From: Megaleporinus macrocephalus
Lineage: Eukaryota; Chordata; Actinopteri; Characiformes; Anostomidae
DNA: 64,000 nucleotides
Assembly: GCA_021613375.1 (NCBI GenBank)
Contig: CM038706.1
Span: forward strand, 17,861,366 to 17,925,365
Reading direction: 5' to 3'
Shown: positions 1-11,824 of the stretch, piece by piece
Position numbering within the stretch: position 1 is the stretch's first letter
Layout: each line of letters starts with the position of its first letter
Program-made: the position numbers and the translations under genes
The notes under the pieces: model-generated
Seen by the model: only the letters and a program-made list of their open reading frames with translations
The model's database searches: none
Told to the model about the DNA's origin: nothing

Positions 1-350
1 ATCCATGTTTAACCAAACACTTTATCAGTCCAGGGTCCTTCTTGTATTTCATTATGCCTCCCGGGTGATGAAAGGTCCGGACTGCAGTCAGATCAGTATA
101 GCGTCAGCATTCTCACATGCAATTTTAAATGTGTCCACTAGAGGACACCAGAAGCCTTTTCTCTTATCTTTATTCAGAGAACTTTTAATATGACAGCAAA
201 CTCGTTTATTTATTTGTTTATATATATTTATTTATACATGTGTTTATTCATTTAATCACTTGAGCTTAGCTAAACAAAATGTTTAGAAACTCAAGAGTTT
301 AGGAGTTATGGAAAAAAGTTAGGACAGGGGCATGTTTACCTCTCTGTTAC
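1..350. other. No gene recognised
   Basis: AT-rich sequence with a TTTATT-rich patch near 205-255. I see no recognisable coding or repeat signal. A 62-codon open frame at 5-193 has no resemblance to a known protein and is probably chance. Confidence 0.6.
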
Positions 351-359
351 AGCACCTTT

Positions 360-1035
360 TCATTTACCAACATTCAGTAATTGTTTGGGAACTGTGGTCA
401 CCAATAGTTTTAGCTGTAAAACTGGATTTTTTCTCCAGTCCATGCTTTGTATAACACTCCAGGGTCTGTGCTGTCCAAATTGTGCTTCCACATCAGCACA
501 CGAGCACTCTCTTACTACAAAGCCATGCTGTTGTAACACAGCAGCAGACTGTGGCTTGGTGTTGTCTAGATAAGAGCATATGTTGCTCCAAAATGCATAT
601 GTACCCCTCGGCCTTAATGACGCCTCCACAGATGTGAAAATGACCCATTACATTAGCACTAACATGTCCTCCATCCCTGTGACAGATGCTGGCTATGGAT
701 TGGTAACAATCGGGAGGGTCCTGTTTTAACATCACATCCATTATTTCCAAAAATAATTAAAAAAAAAACCACAACACACATTTCAACTTTGCGCTAGTCA
801 ATCTCAGATGAGTTTCAGCCCAGAGAAGTCTCCAGCCCCTCTGGATGTTGTTGACAGATGGCTTGGACTGTGTCTTAACAGTGCAACAAATTGTGCTTAC
901 AGTCAAGGGTTTTCTAAAGTATTCCCAAACCCATGTGGTTATATTCATCACAGGCGTTCGGTGTTGGTTTTCGGCCTTGCCCCTTACCGGCATAAATTCC
1001 CATTCACCTGTTAACTTTTTGACCCGTCCTCAGTA
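360..1035 (-). pseudogene. Tc1-like transposase relic A (broken)
   Basis: Remains of a Tc1/mariner transposase, the DDE-type integrase that moves the element by cut and paste at TA sites. Read on the minus strand, 757-1010 keeps the link between DNA-binding and catalytic domains: a GQGRKP-like basic patch (as GKAENQ in a shifted frame), a TTWVWEYFRKPLTVST block, and the INxxQRxxxLLWAETHLR block. The text then breaks in an A-rich stretch (about 755-775), where the first catalytic Asp segment should be, and resumes at 493-740 with PPDCYQS and the motif ending ICILEQHMLLSRQ, both typical of the family. The second Asp motif (DNAKPH type) and the terminal Glu motif are not intact. There are at least two frame changes and several stops. 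I cannot find clear inverted ends, so this is an old truncated copy. It is the same subfamily as the relic at 2790-3365 but in opposite orientation. The family match is from remembered consensus. Confidence 0.72.
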
Positions 1036-1039
1036 ATAA

Positions 1040-2780
1040 AAACTAGGCCATTTCAGGATGTTCCATATATAACCAAGCATGCATGACCTGTTTAAGATGT
1101 TTACAATATTTGTAGTTTTAAATTTCTCCGGCCTAAGCTGTTTTGAGACGTTTGGTAGGTTGGCTTTATTTTATTATTGCATTTTATTTACTGTCCTGAC
1201 TTTCTTGGAACTGGATTAGTAGAAGTACCTCCATGTAAAGGGAAAATGAATGTTGTGGTCAAACCTTCTTTTATATAATGTATTTAATAAATAATTTTAT
1301 ATAATAACTGTATTTATGTTATATGTCTTTTAATGCAGTGTAACACATGGAAAAGGTCTGTGCTCTCTATTATAACAGCATGAGTGGTCAGTGTTACACT
1401 ATTTTCCAAGAAGCTGTAGTTCAAATGACTCTGTCCCTAAATGTCTGTGTGGTTTACTAGTGGATGCCCTTGCTCTTGGTTCGCAGTCCATATTAGTCTT
1501 GCACGTTATTTCAGTCATACTTTGATCAAGTATTCTATTTGTAAGTTCTTTTCTTCCTTTCTTATCTTTTGTTTTTAGCAGTCAGAAGTTGGCAGGCCTT
1601 ATTAGGTTGCCTTTAAATTCAAAGGCATAGCTAATGAAAATCTAATGTGCTGCAAATCCACAACCATTAATCAGATAAAAAGTACTTTCATACACTGGCA
1701 TTCGTATTAACACCAGCTCCTCTCTTCACTTTACTCAAAAGGACAACATAGTTGAAAAGTCTCTTAGACCATAAGAACAACAGACCAACAAGAAGAAATT
1801 CATCACTGCCTTTGTTTTGGTCACGTATTTATAACAATTATTAACTCTTATATTAAGATACATAGATATCAGCTCTTTTTTAGTTGTTAAATGGAATGCA
1901 CACTCTTATATACTGCATTGCTGTGACTGAAGACTGCTTAGTGGTGTTTGCCTTCCTTAATGAAATGTTTATCATGCTACTTTTGTGCTGTGGCATCTCA
2001 TTTGTTTTGTGCGGCAAATGTAATGAATAGTGCACTGAGTCTCCTGATAGAGTGGATTAACTGGTCATTTGCTGCCTTTGCGACAAACAGTACATAAAGG
2101 TTTATTGATTAAAGTAGGTAACTGCTTCAGCCAGAGCCTGAGCCCACGCATCATACTTCAACTTGTCACATTAGTAATACACACTGAATAGACTGTAGCA
2201 GTAATTTGAAAGGCTGACACTCAGGGACTGTCAAAATGTTGAAATGTTCGAGGAGTTGTTTCCATCGTGACTGCAGGAGCGTAAGCTTAGCCATAAAACC
2301 CTTAATTCCAAAAGAGTTTGCACACAATGTAGAATACAAATAAAGCATTGATCTATCCAGTTCAACCTGTACTTAAATGAAAACAGAACAAAGACAAGAT
2401 ATTTCATATTTTACCTTATCAACTGCATCTTAAAAGGAAATACAATCATGCCTGGGCATCCAAAGGAGGCCTAGTTCTTTATGAGCACGGGCGGTTGGAT
2501 GCTTGCCACTTTGCCCAAAGTGAGTCAGCAAATAATTCAACAAATTTGAGAACACTGGGCTTCTTTCAGTATTCTTAAGAAGAAACTTCTTTTTGAAACC
2601 CACTAATGCAGTTTTTATGAAGATCGGACATTCACCAATGTTTTCTTATTTAGGATTCTTTTTTAAGTAAGAATCACATCTACACACACTTAAAAGCACG
2701 GTGTGAGGGTCTTAAAACAAAGGTTTAAGGACACGTTATAAATCTAATATAGACTTTAAAACTTAATACCTTTGATATTG
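1040..2780. other. No gene recognised
   Basis: About 1.7 kb of AT-rich DNA between two opposing Tc1 relics. No open frame exceeds about 60 codons, and I recognise no repeat, RNA gene or splice-bounded exon. A short minus-strand frame at 2166-2348 looks like chance. Confidence 0.5.
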
Positions 2781-2789
2781 GTGAATGAG

Positions 2790-3365
2790 GCTCAATGTTC
2801 CTTGGTGCGAGAGAATTTTGGATATCTAAGGCCAAGGATAAAAATCCCAACTGAATACTTATGATTCCTGAGATGGCACTACAGTAAAAAACAGCATGTT
2901 TCTGTTATATCACCACATGAGTTCAGGAATGCTTTGAGCAACCATTGGCAATAAACGCTGGTCATCACTACATCCGCAAATGCAAGTTAAGGCTGCACTA
3001 TGCTCAGTGGAAGCCATGTGTCTAAGAGGTCTTCTCTGGGCATGAGCTCATCTGAAATGAAAAGGGAAAAGCTGTATTGTGGTCTGATGCATCAACCTTC
3101 CAGACTTTTTATGGGAATAATGGCACTATGTACTTTAGCACAAAGAGGAAAAGAACCTTCCAAATTGTTACCTTCATATAATTCAAAAGCCAGGATCTGT
3201 CATGGTGTGAGGGTGTCCCATGGCGTAAAAAAAATCCCCACATCTGTGAAGCAACTATAAATTTTGCAAAATATATACACACTTTGGAGCAACTTATGCC
3301 CTCTAGATAGCATCCTTTTGAGAAATGTCAATGCCTATTTCTACTTGACAATTTGCATATATATT
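2790..3365 (+). pseudogene. Tc1-like transposase relic B (broken)
   Basis: Plus-strand remains of a Tc1/mariner transposase. In order: an ITTWxQE-like block (about 2910-2945), the RKCKLRLHYA block (2971-3000), the LLWA-type block in a shifted frame (about 3030-3050), and VLWSDASTF at about 3075-3105. The last keeps the first catalytic Asp, although the family normally has SDES. Next come a block matching the DHPDCYQR/VQKPxSVMVWG region (3150-3225), the LEQLMPSR block (about 3283-3310) and an LLDN at about 3340 where the family has QQDNAKPH with the second Asp. Everything after that, including the Glu motif, is gone; the sequence turns into an A/T run at 3355-3400. Frameshifts and in-frame stops separate the blocks, so it is dead. 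It is the same subfamily as relic A, inverted relative to it. No flanking inverted repeats were found. Confidence 0.72.
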
Positions 3366-3369
3366 TATA

Positions 3370-4920
3370 AAAAAAATAAAACATAATAAACCTTAACAGC
3401 TAAACATCATATGTTTTTTTTTATATTTTCTTCAGTTTAACATAAGTCATTGTTTTTGTTCTATTATTAGCACTTCACATACTGTTTGTAATATGTATAA
3501 TAGGTTCCAGCACCCCCCATGATCTATGACAATAAGCAGCAGAGATGCAGAGTGAATTTACATGCACTACAATATTTTATTCCAACCATATCTGTTTCCT
3601 TCAGGCGCTACAGTACCAAGACCTGCCTTTTCTGACAAGTAGTGATTATGTTAGAGCTGTTTCTGTAATTAGGTAGGACTGTAAATTACACTAAATCATG
3701 TACCTGAAAATACTGTAATGATGGATTATGATATGATAATAATGTCACTCCCATGTTCCTACACCTTCATATAATTACTATTTATGGACATAATCTTCAC
3801 ACATCTGTCGTTTGCATAGTCTAAGAGCAAGGAAAGGACTAGTTAGTGAGAAATCATGGCAAGCGAGAGGCCTACACAAAGCTATCCAAAGGAGGAAAAT
3901 CATGTGGGTTATGTAGACTGGGGGAAGAATAATTTGTTATAGTTAAGCGGGCTACCAATAACAGGTCTAGTATATAGTAGAGTATATAAATAAAGTAATT
4001 ATATTAATAAATCAGCAACACTTATTTCTACTTTTTTCATTTTTGTCATGGAAAATGTGTCCGCATAGTGACCAGTCCACAAAGAGCTTAGACAGTGCTA
4101 CAAAGAATAATATAGCCCTCTCTTAAAACAGGTCAATCCATACATGTCATAGAGAGAACAACAAAATATAATAGCCCTAGACAAAGCACACAAAAACACT
4201 GGCTAGTGGTACTTTGTGGCATCCAGGAATGTGTGTGCTAATGCAAGATGAATATCAAAACAGAGCAGCCAGCGGCCAGTAGACTAATGATAAATAGGCC
4301 CATTTATAACTGTGTACACAGAAACAGCATCAACTAAAAGGAGTAGCAGCTTTTTGCAGCTTAGTTGTGGAATACTTTCAGCTCTGCTTCTAAAAATATA
4401 CAACGAATTGCAACGAAGGACTACGAGCCTGTGAGCCAGTGCTTTAACAGCTGTAATCAAAGTTCAGGAACTGTTCAGATCTTATTTTGCGACCTAGCAT
4501 TTCTCCAGCTGCTTGCTGCCCCTGGTAAGGACTGCAAGGACTGATCACTCTGGTGAACCGAAGGGCCTGTATAAGCTTTGGGAAACATCATAGGGCTCAG
4601 CCAAAGGTTTTGGGTTCAGGACAAAGCAACATGAGCACATAGCAAGTTTTATTTTGTTCAAGCCCACAGCCAAACAACAATATATAATTAATGTCACTGT
4701 CATTATAATGTGGCTGCTATATACATAAATCTAAGAAAGTGCGATGTAAGAAAGCTGTATGGTCAGATATTGGCATGAGGACAGTGATGAGTAACTGATA
4801 CTAAGCTTCGGTGTAATGACCCTTTGGCATCACTAGGTGGCATCGAATTAGCCACGCAATATATGCTGTATATAAATATATATTTAGAACACTAAACGAC
4901 TGCATGTGCATGTCTTCATA
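3370..4920. other. No gene recognised
   Basis: AT-rich, with no open frame above about 60 codons. I recognise no repeat or RNA gene in it. Confidence 0.5.
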
Positions 4921-4924
4921 TGTA

Positions 4925-5591
4925 CCCTCACTCTGTACTCTGTTAGGTACACCTCCTTCCACAATTATAGACAGTAGTCTGTTTTTCTGCATACCTACTG
5001 GACCAATTTACTGGTGGAGTTTTAGTGTGTGTTGCACAGGTATGAGTGGATCAGACACAGCAGTGTCTTATATACCTCAGTTTCACTGCTGGACTGAAAA
5101 TAGTCCACCAACCAAATCTATCCAACCAACTGTGGGGGGCAGCGTCCTGTGGGAAGCATCTTGTGACCACTAGATGAAGGACTAGAACATAAAATGTGTA
5201 GCAACAGACTGTTTTTGAGGTTATATACAAGGGGGACCAGTGAGGAGTAGGAGTGTCTACTACAGGGGACAGTGAGTGGACACAGTATATAAAAACTCCA
5301 GCTGCACTGCTGTGTTTGATCCACTCATAACAGCACAACACACGCTAACACACCACCATCACATCGGTGTCACTGCAGTGCTGAGAATTATCCACCACCC
5401 AAATAATACCTAATCTCTGGTGGTCCTATGTGGAACAGGGTAAAAGGGGGCCAACAAAGTTAACAGACAATGAGATGAACTACACAATTACTATGTAATT
5501 GTAGAGGTATGAAGTGCTCCTATATGGTGCTGGTAATATAAACAATGATGTAGAAACAAGGAGGTGGTTCTAATGATGTGCTTGGTCTGTG
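4925..5591. mobile_element. Palindromic non-autonomous DNA transposon, TA-flanked (copy 1)
   Basis: A 667-bp element of a dispersed repeat family that I remember as common in characiform and related fish genomes. It is flanked by TA (4923-4924 and 5592-5593), the target preference of Tc1/mariner elements. It is built as an imperfect palindrome: the 25 bases at 5041-5065 (TATGAGTGGATCAGACACAG plus CAGTG) are the reverse complement of 5305-5329 with one mismatch. The similarity continues outward to the ends: GTTAGGTACACCTCCTTCCA on the left against the reverse complement of AACAAGGAGGTGGTTCTAAT on the right. It encodes nothing; the 60-100 codon frames inside it are by-products. Its mobilising transposase is unknown from this window. 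A partial second copy lies at 28775-29039. Confidence 0.8.
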
Positions 5592-5594
5592 TAC

Positions 5595-7795
5595 ATTTTC
5601 TCTCCACCATAATACATATGTCAGCCAGTTCCCACCCACAGACTGAGTTTCCTCTAGCTAGCAGGTGGAAATCAGTGCTTTTAAATCTCATGATGCCACC
5701 AAGCTGGTAAGATGTAGACACATGAAGACACATGAAGCCAGCCAACATTTTTACTGCTGTTAATGCAACATCATAGGACAGCTCAACAAACCTGGAGGGC
5801 AACGTTAACTGCCTATACTTTTAGTCACCCCTGTCAGCTAGCATCACACTGAGTGATGAGGCAGAGAGAGAGAACCATCCTCTGTGCTGCGAGGGCGAGA
5901 CCAATCATGTTCTAATGGTTTGCCAGCATAGATGGCAAGTGGCATTGCTTGGGACGGAACTCGTAACACTTGAACTGTTTCATGCTTAATTGAGTCCATA
6001 ATGACACCATATGTTCATTCAACATTTGGACTGTGCATGCACATCTATTACATACACTTCAGCAGCAATTCCACAGCAGCAGCCTTTAAAATAAACATCT
6101 AACTCTGCATATATGCAGTTGCAGTGCACGTTGCACTCAATAACTTTGCATGCAAATATCATCCTAACAAACTGTGCTTAATGCACTCCTAATGTGTGCC
6201 ACTCTGCTGGCGCAAAGAAAGAAAACCAAGCTGAATAATTAACTTGCATATGATTTCCAAATTGGGCCGTGCATTATAAACAGAGGGAGCTTTTTCTGAG
6301 GGAAAGACCAGTTTAAACCGAGGGAGCACTGACTGCGATTAGACAGATAGGTCCTGAATGTGCACGAATGTACTGTTGCAAAAGGATAACAAAGATTTGA
6401 ATTTATCATGTGAGGTTTAGCATGCATTATGTAGTCAGATTTAACGTGCCCCAAATGGAAAAGTAATATATTACTCATTGGGGAGTGTTTTGTTTGGATA
6501 ACCTTCATTGGTGCACTCCTGCAGAGCTGCTGCTGTCAGGCTGAGTTGAAGGAGCACCGCTCCCGATTCAGTGTGAAGCAAATGAACCCATGCCGAGGAC
6601 AGGCCTGCTGATTTTAGGCCCTGTGCTTTTGGGCACTCCTTTGTGCTGCCCGTAAATTGACTCAGCAGTGCAGAACTGGAAAATTAGTTAGCACAAGCCT
6701 TGTTACGGAAAGATGGCTTTTTCTAAAGACACCTTTCGCTGCCTGTTCAACACGAGAGTAAAGATGAATTTGAAAGTGCCTTGAAAGAATTTCAACAGAG
6801 GGCTGTCCGCGATGAGGAGACAGCTGGTGCTTTTTAGTGAAAGAGGAGGAATTCTGAGGAAGAACGTTACGGCAGTCTGCGTAGGCTACAAAAGCACCCT
6901 GTTAGCACCATTAATGGAAGTACCTTTGATGTGGGGGAAAAAGCTGTCAGAATAAACGACACGCAGAACTTTGCGCAAATAGGATTCTAATGAAAAACGA
7001 GCCCTGAAGGCTTCCAATCCAATGGGGGGAACAAGCTACAAGTGGGTCTGGAATAAGAATGGCTTTTTTCTTCTTTTTTACTATTAATTCACACTATGTC
7101 CCTCAAGCCCTGGCTTCTGAATGGGAATGATGAGTCCTCCAAGGTTCCATCGACCTCAGAAACCCTCGTCAGTTAAATGTAGACATATACTGCCATTGCC
7201 CTGTCAAGGTCTGGACAATGTCAGCATCAAACTGATCAGCACAGTGATAAAACATTCAGGCACATTCAGAACGATGCTTTTCATGTTCACATACTTCACA
7301 CTGTGAGAAGAAGAGCTGTTTCAATGCACGCTCAGCACTGAAGGGGGAGACATGTCTGTATAGAAACTTCTTTATTAATCTCGCAAACTCTAAATAAATC
7401 TGTACGCCTCAATAAGCAGGTAATGTTTTGAGAACCATCATCTCATGTTTAAAGATGTAGAAGGAGCATTCACAGCATGATTTAATAGCACTGAAATACT
7501 GTGACAACAGCTGGGGATGAGCCATATCACACTGATTGCAAAATCAAGCAGAGGCTGCTGGGACACTGGTGTGAGTGATTTACTGACACATATTACAATA
7601 ACATAAAACTGCACTCTGTAACTTATTACAACTATAAACGCTTGTAAGTGTTTGGTTAGGACTGTAAGCGTTTGGTTACGACAAATATGCAGCTATATGA
7701 CAATTTACCAGCCTGGTGGTCTCTTATAAGTCTTTATATATGACTTAAAGCACTCTTCTCACATTTGTTATAATTATGTTTCTCTAGTAGCTCAA
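5595..7795. other. No gene recognised
   Basis: No coding or transposon signal seen. The stretch at about 6520-7040 is less AT-biased and free of simple repeats, so it could be constrained noncoding DNA. That is a guess that needs a multi-species alignment. Confidence 0.45.
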
Positions 7796-7796
7796 C

Positions 7797-8120
7797 TGGC
7801 ACGGTGGTGTAGTGGTTAGTACTGTTACCTTACAGCAAGACGATCTGGGTTGGATTCCCAGTCTGGGCCGTTCTGTGTGGAGTTTGCATGTTCTCCCAGT
7901 GCTTGAGTGGGTTTCCACCGGTACTCTGGTTTCCTCCCACACGTCCAAACTCACGCATGATATGTTGATAGGTCACTCTAAATTGCCTGTAGGTGTGAGT
8001 GTTGGCCATTCGATTGACTGGCGAACTGTCTATGGTGTACCCCGCCCTCGCCCGATGACGCTAGGATTGGCTCCAGTGACTCCAACTAGCGGGATTATGC
8101 GGCAGATAATGGATGGATAG
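7797..8120 (+). mobile_element. tRNA-derived SINE (fish DANA/V-SINE-like tail)
   Basis: A SINE is a short RNA polymerase III transcribed retroposon copied by a partner LINE. The head is tRNA-like: a box A match TGGTGTAGTGG at 7805-7815 and a box B match GGTTGGATTCC at 7848-7858 (one base off GGTTCGATTCC). It is followed by the conserved fish core (TGTGTGGAGTTTGCATGTTC at about 7875) and the GTTTCCTCCCACACGTCCAA block. The 3' half carries GACTGGCGAACTGTC and GTGTACCCCGCC, and the copy ends in the characteristic ATAATGGATGGATAG tail. It looks essentially full length with scattered substitutions. It is not a tRNA gene: there is no acceptor stem, and the 3' two thirds is SINE-specific. The exact family name is from memory and may differ. 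Confidence 0.85.
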
Positions 8121-8121
8121 T

Positions 8122-11100
8122 AGCTCAACTGAAACAGGAGACATTCTGCTGAAATATATATTAATAAATATATATTAATTCTTATTTGTCTTTGAAAGCA
8201 GAAAAAAAATCTAGTTTTGCCCAAAGAAGAAAACATCCTTTACATTTTTGTCATGATTGACATCTGAACAAATAAAAACATACCGACTCAAATGGCCAAT
8301 AAAGAATGGAAATTCAATGTCAGTGTAAAATATGACAAAAGTACATGATTAATAATTTAATTACATGTAAATAGTACAGCACAATGACAGCAATGGGAGA
8401 GCCCTGAATCTTTCTCTGATGAGGTTAATAAGGAGGAATCCAATCATTTCCAGGAGCAGCTCAATTTCTGCATCTATCACAATTTCAGTGTTTTTACCAA
8501 AAACTAAACCTGTATTATTATAAATGTATCATCATTTGTAGATGACACTGTGTAACTTTTGAAGGCAGGATTCATTGTTGTGCATGATTTCATCATTAAC
8601 AGAGGCAGTGAGGGTCAAAAGCCCTTCTGGTAAGTTCCCCTACATGCACTCAAAACCAAAAAAATGATGTAAGAAAACTGTTAAAATGGAGAAACAGTCA
8701 ATAGACTCTCTCACTACAGTGTAAACAAGTAGCGTAAGGATGCACTGCTAATGTTATCATTAGCAAACCTGTGCTAATAATAACGTTGGTGGTGTGTTTT
8801 TTCATATTCACAAAATAGAAATCTCACTATATCGCCTTTCATACAGTGTCATATTGAATAGTTACCACTGATTCATGATACCATCATAGGTCAGATAGAA
8901 AGATTTGTCTGCAGGAGGCTCTGTGATAGCCTCAAACTTTTTCTTATTAAACTGCTTTCCATTATGCCTGCTATCTTCAGATGCCTCATATGTGAACTTT
9001 ATTATTTAGCATTTTATGTTGTCTATAGAACAACATACTGTACAGTAGTGCTGGGACATGTATAGTCTATACTTGTTCACCAGTATTGTTGTTACGTTGC
9101 AATGTTGTAGGTCTGTGCTGCTATCCTCTTATTTGGGTAACCTTGAGAAAAATACTTTTGATGAAATGGTTAAACCTGGGCTTTTAACACCTGTTCCTTT
9201 TAAGACGCTGAAGCAAACACAGTGAAGAAGATAATAACGGTGACAATAATGTTGTGGTTAATTCCACCGCTAATCTGGCCATGGATATGTAAGAATGAAT
9301 AGAAATGTGGGTGTCACAAGACACCATGGAGAGGCTATGGTGTTTGTGACTGCATTGCCTGATTGCCTTTCCTCCAAGGTCATTTCCCCTGATGTTCAAA
9401 TGTAAGCTGAGAACCGAGACATGACAGTATTTTTCCCCCTCCAACACTCATATCTTTTTTTTTATGGAACCTGAAGCTGTGGTCTGAGGTTGTCATGAAA
9501 CGTACACCGTGACATTCTTTTTACAGGCTTATCTGCTACAATTTGATCATGTTACAAAGCCAGGCTAGACTTGTGTATGGAACCTTATTGGCACAGCATG
9601 GTGTGCTTGACGGAATGGGGAAAGAGAAGTCAATGGTACTTTCTGCTATGCTACGTCATGTACACAGTTCCAGCACATGCTTCCTTAATGCGTCCTCCCC
9701 CAGCCCACCCCAACACACATTTTCACCCACAACATTCTCATCTTTGCTAGGTACAAGAAGTGTGGTATAAATGTGAGATATGATGTCATCCAATAAGCTG
9801 TGAGAATATTAGTGTGTTGTTATGGTTTACCAGTAATAAATTAGATGATCAGTGAATTTTTGTCATCATAGAGGGTTATAACAGCAGCAGCTTGGCTAAT
9901 TATCACTAGGTACAGGCTTAGAACATAGATATTTAGTTTTAGTTTTTCTTTAGCTTAATTTTAAAGGAAGATAAGCGAATGAAACATAAGATAAATTGGG
10001 TTTTTAACACATCTGTACCCCTAATTCAGCCCTTACAACAAAAAACAGCAGATGTGATATTTTTGTATAAATCGTGTAATTGTTTGATGCATTGTTATAG
10101 AATAAATGCAAAACAGTATGTAATGATTAATATGTGGATTTTTGTTAAAGGGGTTCAGTTTTATTACTGCAATCTGTTGTCATGGTACCATAATATATGT
10201 GGGTAATATTCTGCTACTGAACTATGTTAGTACCACTATTGTATAGCAGGCTGTAACCAAAGAGCTTAAGAAGAAGAGAATCTGACAATATTCAGCACAA
10301 TAAAACATCACACATAAAAGTGACACGTCTCCATCTGTGCAAGCCCGTGAACGAGCAGGGTGCAAACCATGTGCTGCTGCTGCTGCTGCCACCGTATTCC
10401 TCCACTTCTGAGAAATATATCTCCGCTCTCAGCCTCCACGCTTGCCAGGAGACAGGATTTATTTCCTTAGCCCAATCCGCTCTGTTGATTTAATTTGATT
10501 TCCAAAAAAAGAAGCACAGAATCTCTGGTGCGTCTTTGTAATTAAACAACATAATTTTAGTTTGATGTCATTTAAACAATCTTAATAGCCTGTTTCCGAG
10601 TGCCTTATTTGCATATTGTATTATTTCTCCCATCCCTACAGCAGACAGAGGTGTAGCTTATCGTCAACTCTTTATCATGGAGGAAATTATTATAAAATAG
10701 GGAAGTCAGAGACTAATGGCACTGATAATATTCAATAATTAGTTAATCTTTCTGAATGCTATTACGTCCTTAATGCTGCTGTTCATTTGAATAGAATTAA
10801 ACAGAATAGGGCAATTAAATCCTATTGTAGCGGTTTTATTTCCAGTTGAACTGGAGCCAGATAAAAATGCAAGAAAAAGGCCTTGCACTTTATCAGCAGT
10901 GGAATTGTCTGTTGTGCCCTTTATTGTGCGAAGGAAGCTGCATTTAGAAACCATGGACATGCTTAGAAACCATAGGCTGATGAATGCATAGGTGCACAGA
11001 CCGGAGTCGGCTCGGCCAGCCTGTGTGACTGGCAGCATCATTGTAGTGAGTGTTTGCCCTGCAGGTGCCATAAATCATCAGGCCAGTAGTCCTGCTTTAA

Positions 11101-11655
11101 TTAGTGATGAATGTTCCTAGGAAGAAACTCCTCTGTATACTTTCACTAAAACCTCTTCCTTCTTTGTTTCGCTCTGTGGCTGCTGTTGAAAGTTGACCCT
11201 CAGAATTTTTTGTATTTATTTTTTCACACAAAGCATTTTTTCGTGAAAGGGACTGACTACGCTTGCAGAATGAGTGTGTAACATGCATGGAGGGGGAGTC
11301 TGTTCATTTATATGACTGATGATTATCTGAGCAGAAACTGTGTGATTTGAAATCTTTGTAAAAATGTTCTCCTGAGTATTAATAGACAGAGTTTTATTTG
11401 TAGTATTTCTATATAAATTAACGTTTATTATATGACCACCCATATAGGAGATATACAAACCTTCTTTTATCTTTCCACTGACAAACACCAGCTTTAAATA
11501 GAAGCACTCTCCGATAATGCATTGACTATAACACCCCCATAACAGTCTGTGTGCTTATGAATGTTTCTTGTTAATTTTAGAAAGACATATCTAAGAAACA
11601 ACATAATGTCTGCGATTTTTCTATTTTATTTGCAACACTGATAAGGTTTATATGC
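8122..11655. other. No gene recognised; one CTG run and possible conserved noncoding DNA
   Basis: No coding signal. A short tandem copy of an AATATATATTAAT unit follows the SINE at about 8153-8180. A (CTG)n run lies at 10373-10389. The stretch about 10330-11075 is complex, low in simple repeats, and rich in TAATT/ATTA homeodomain-type cores (for example about 10480-10560 and 10735-10810), which is the texture of vertebrate conserved noncoding elements. I cannot test conservation here. Confidence 0.4.
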
Positions 11656-11658
11656 ATT

Positions 11659-11822
11659 GCCACCATGCGGAATAAAAAAAACCCCATTCAGCATCTCGTT
11701 ATTACAAGAAAATATGTTGTAAAAAAATCCGAATGAGATACTTTCTCAAAATGTCAACATTTTACACCACTTTTACAACATATTTTCTCGTAAAGAGATG
11801 CTGCTCGGCCACAATGTGCTAT
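11659..11822. repeat. Fold-back (inverted) repeat
   Basis: Two arms, 11689-11724 and 11771-11803, are reverse complements: both share CAGCATCTC, and then AGAAAATATGTTGTAAAA is identical between the arms, with a 3-base length difference between those blocks. The spacer is about 46 bp. Weaker pairing may extend outward to about 11660 and 11820. No coding content. It could be a small MITE of unknown family; no target duplication was found. Confidence 0.65.
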
Positions 11823-11824
11823 TG

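Noticed and set aside
7797..7870. A tRNA gene (box A and box B present)
   Set aside because: There is no acceptor stem or cloverleaf closure, and the sequence continues into a SINE body and tail.
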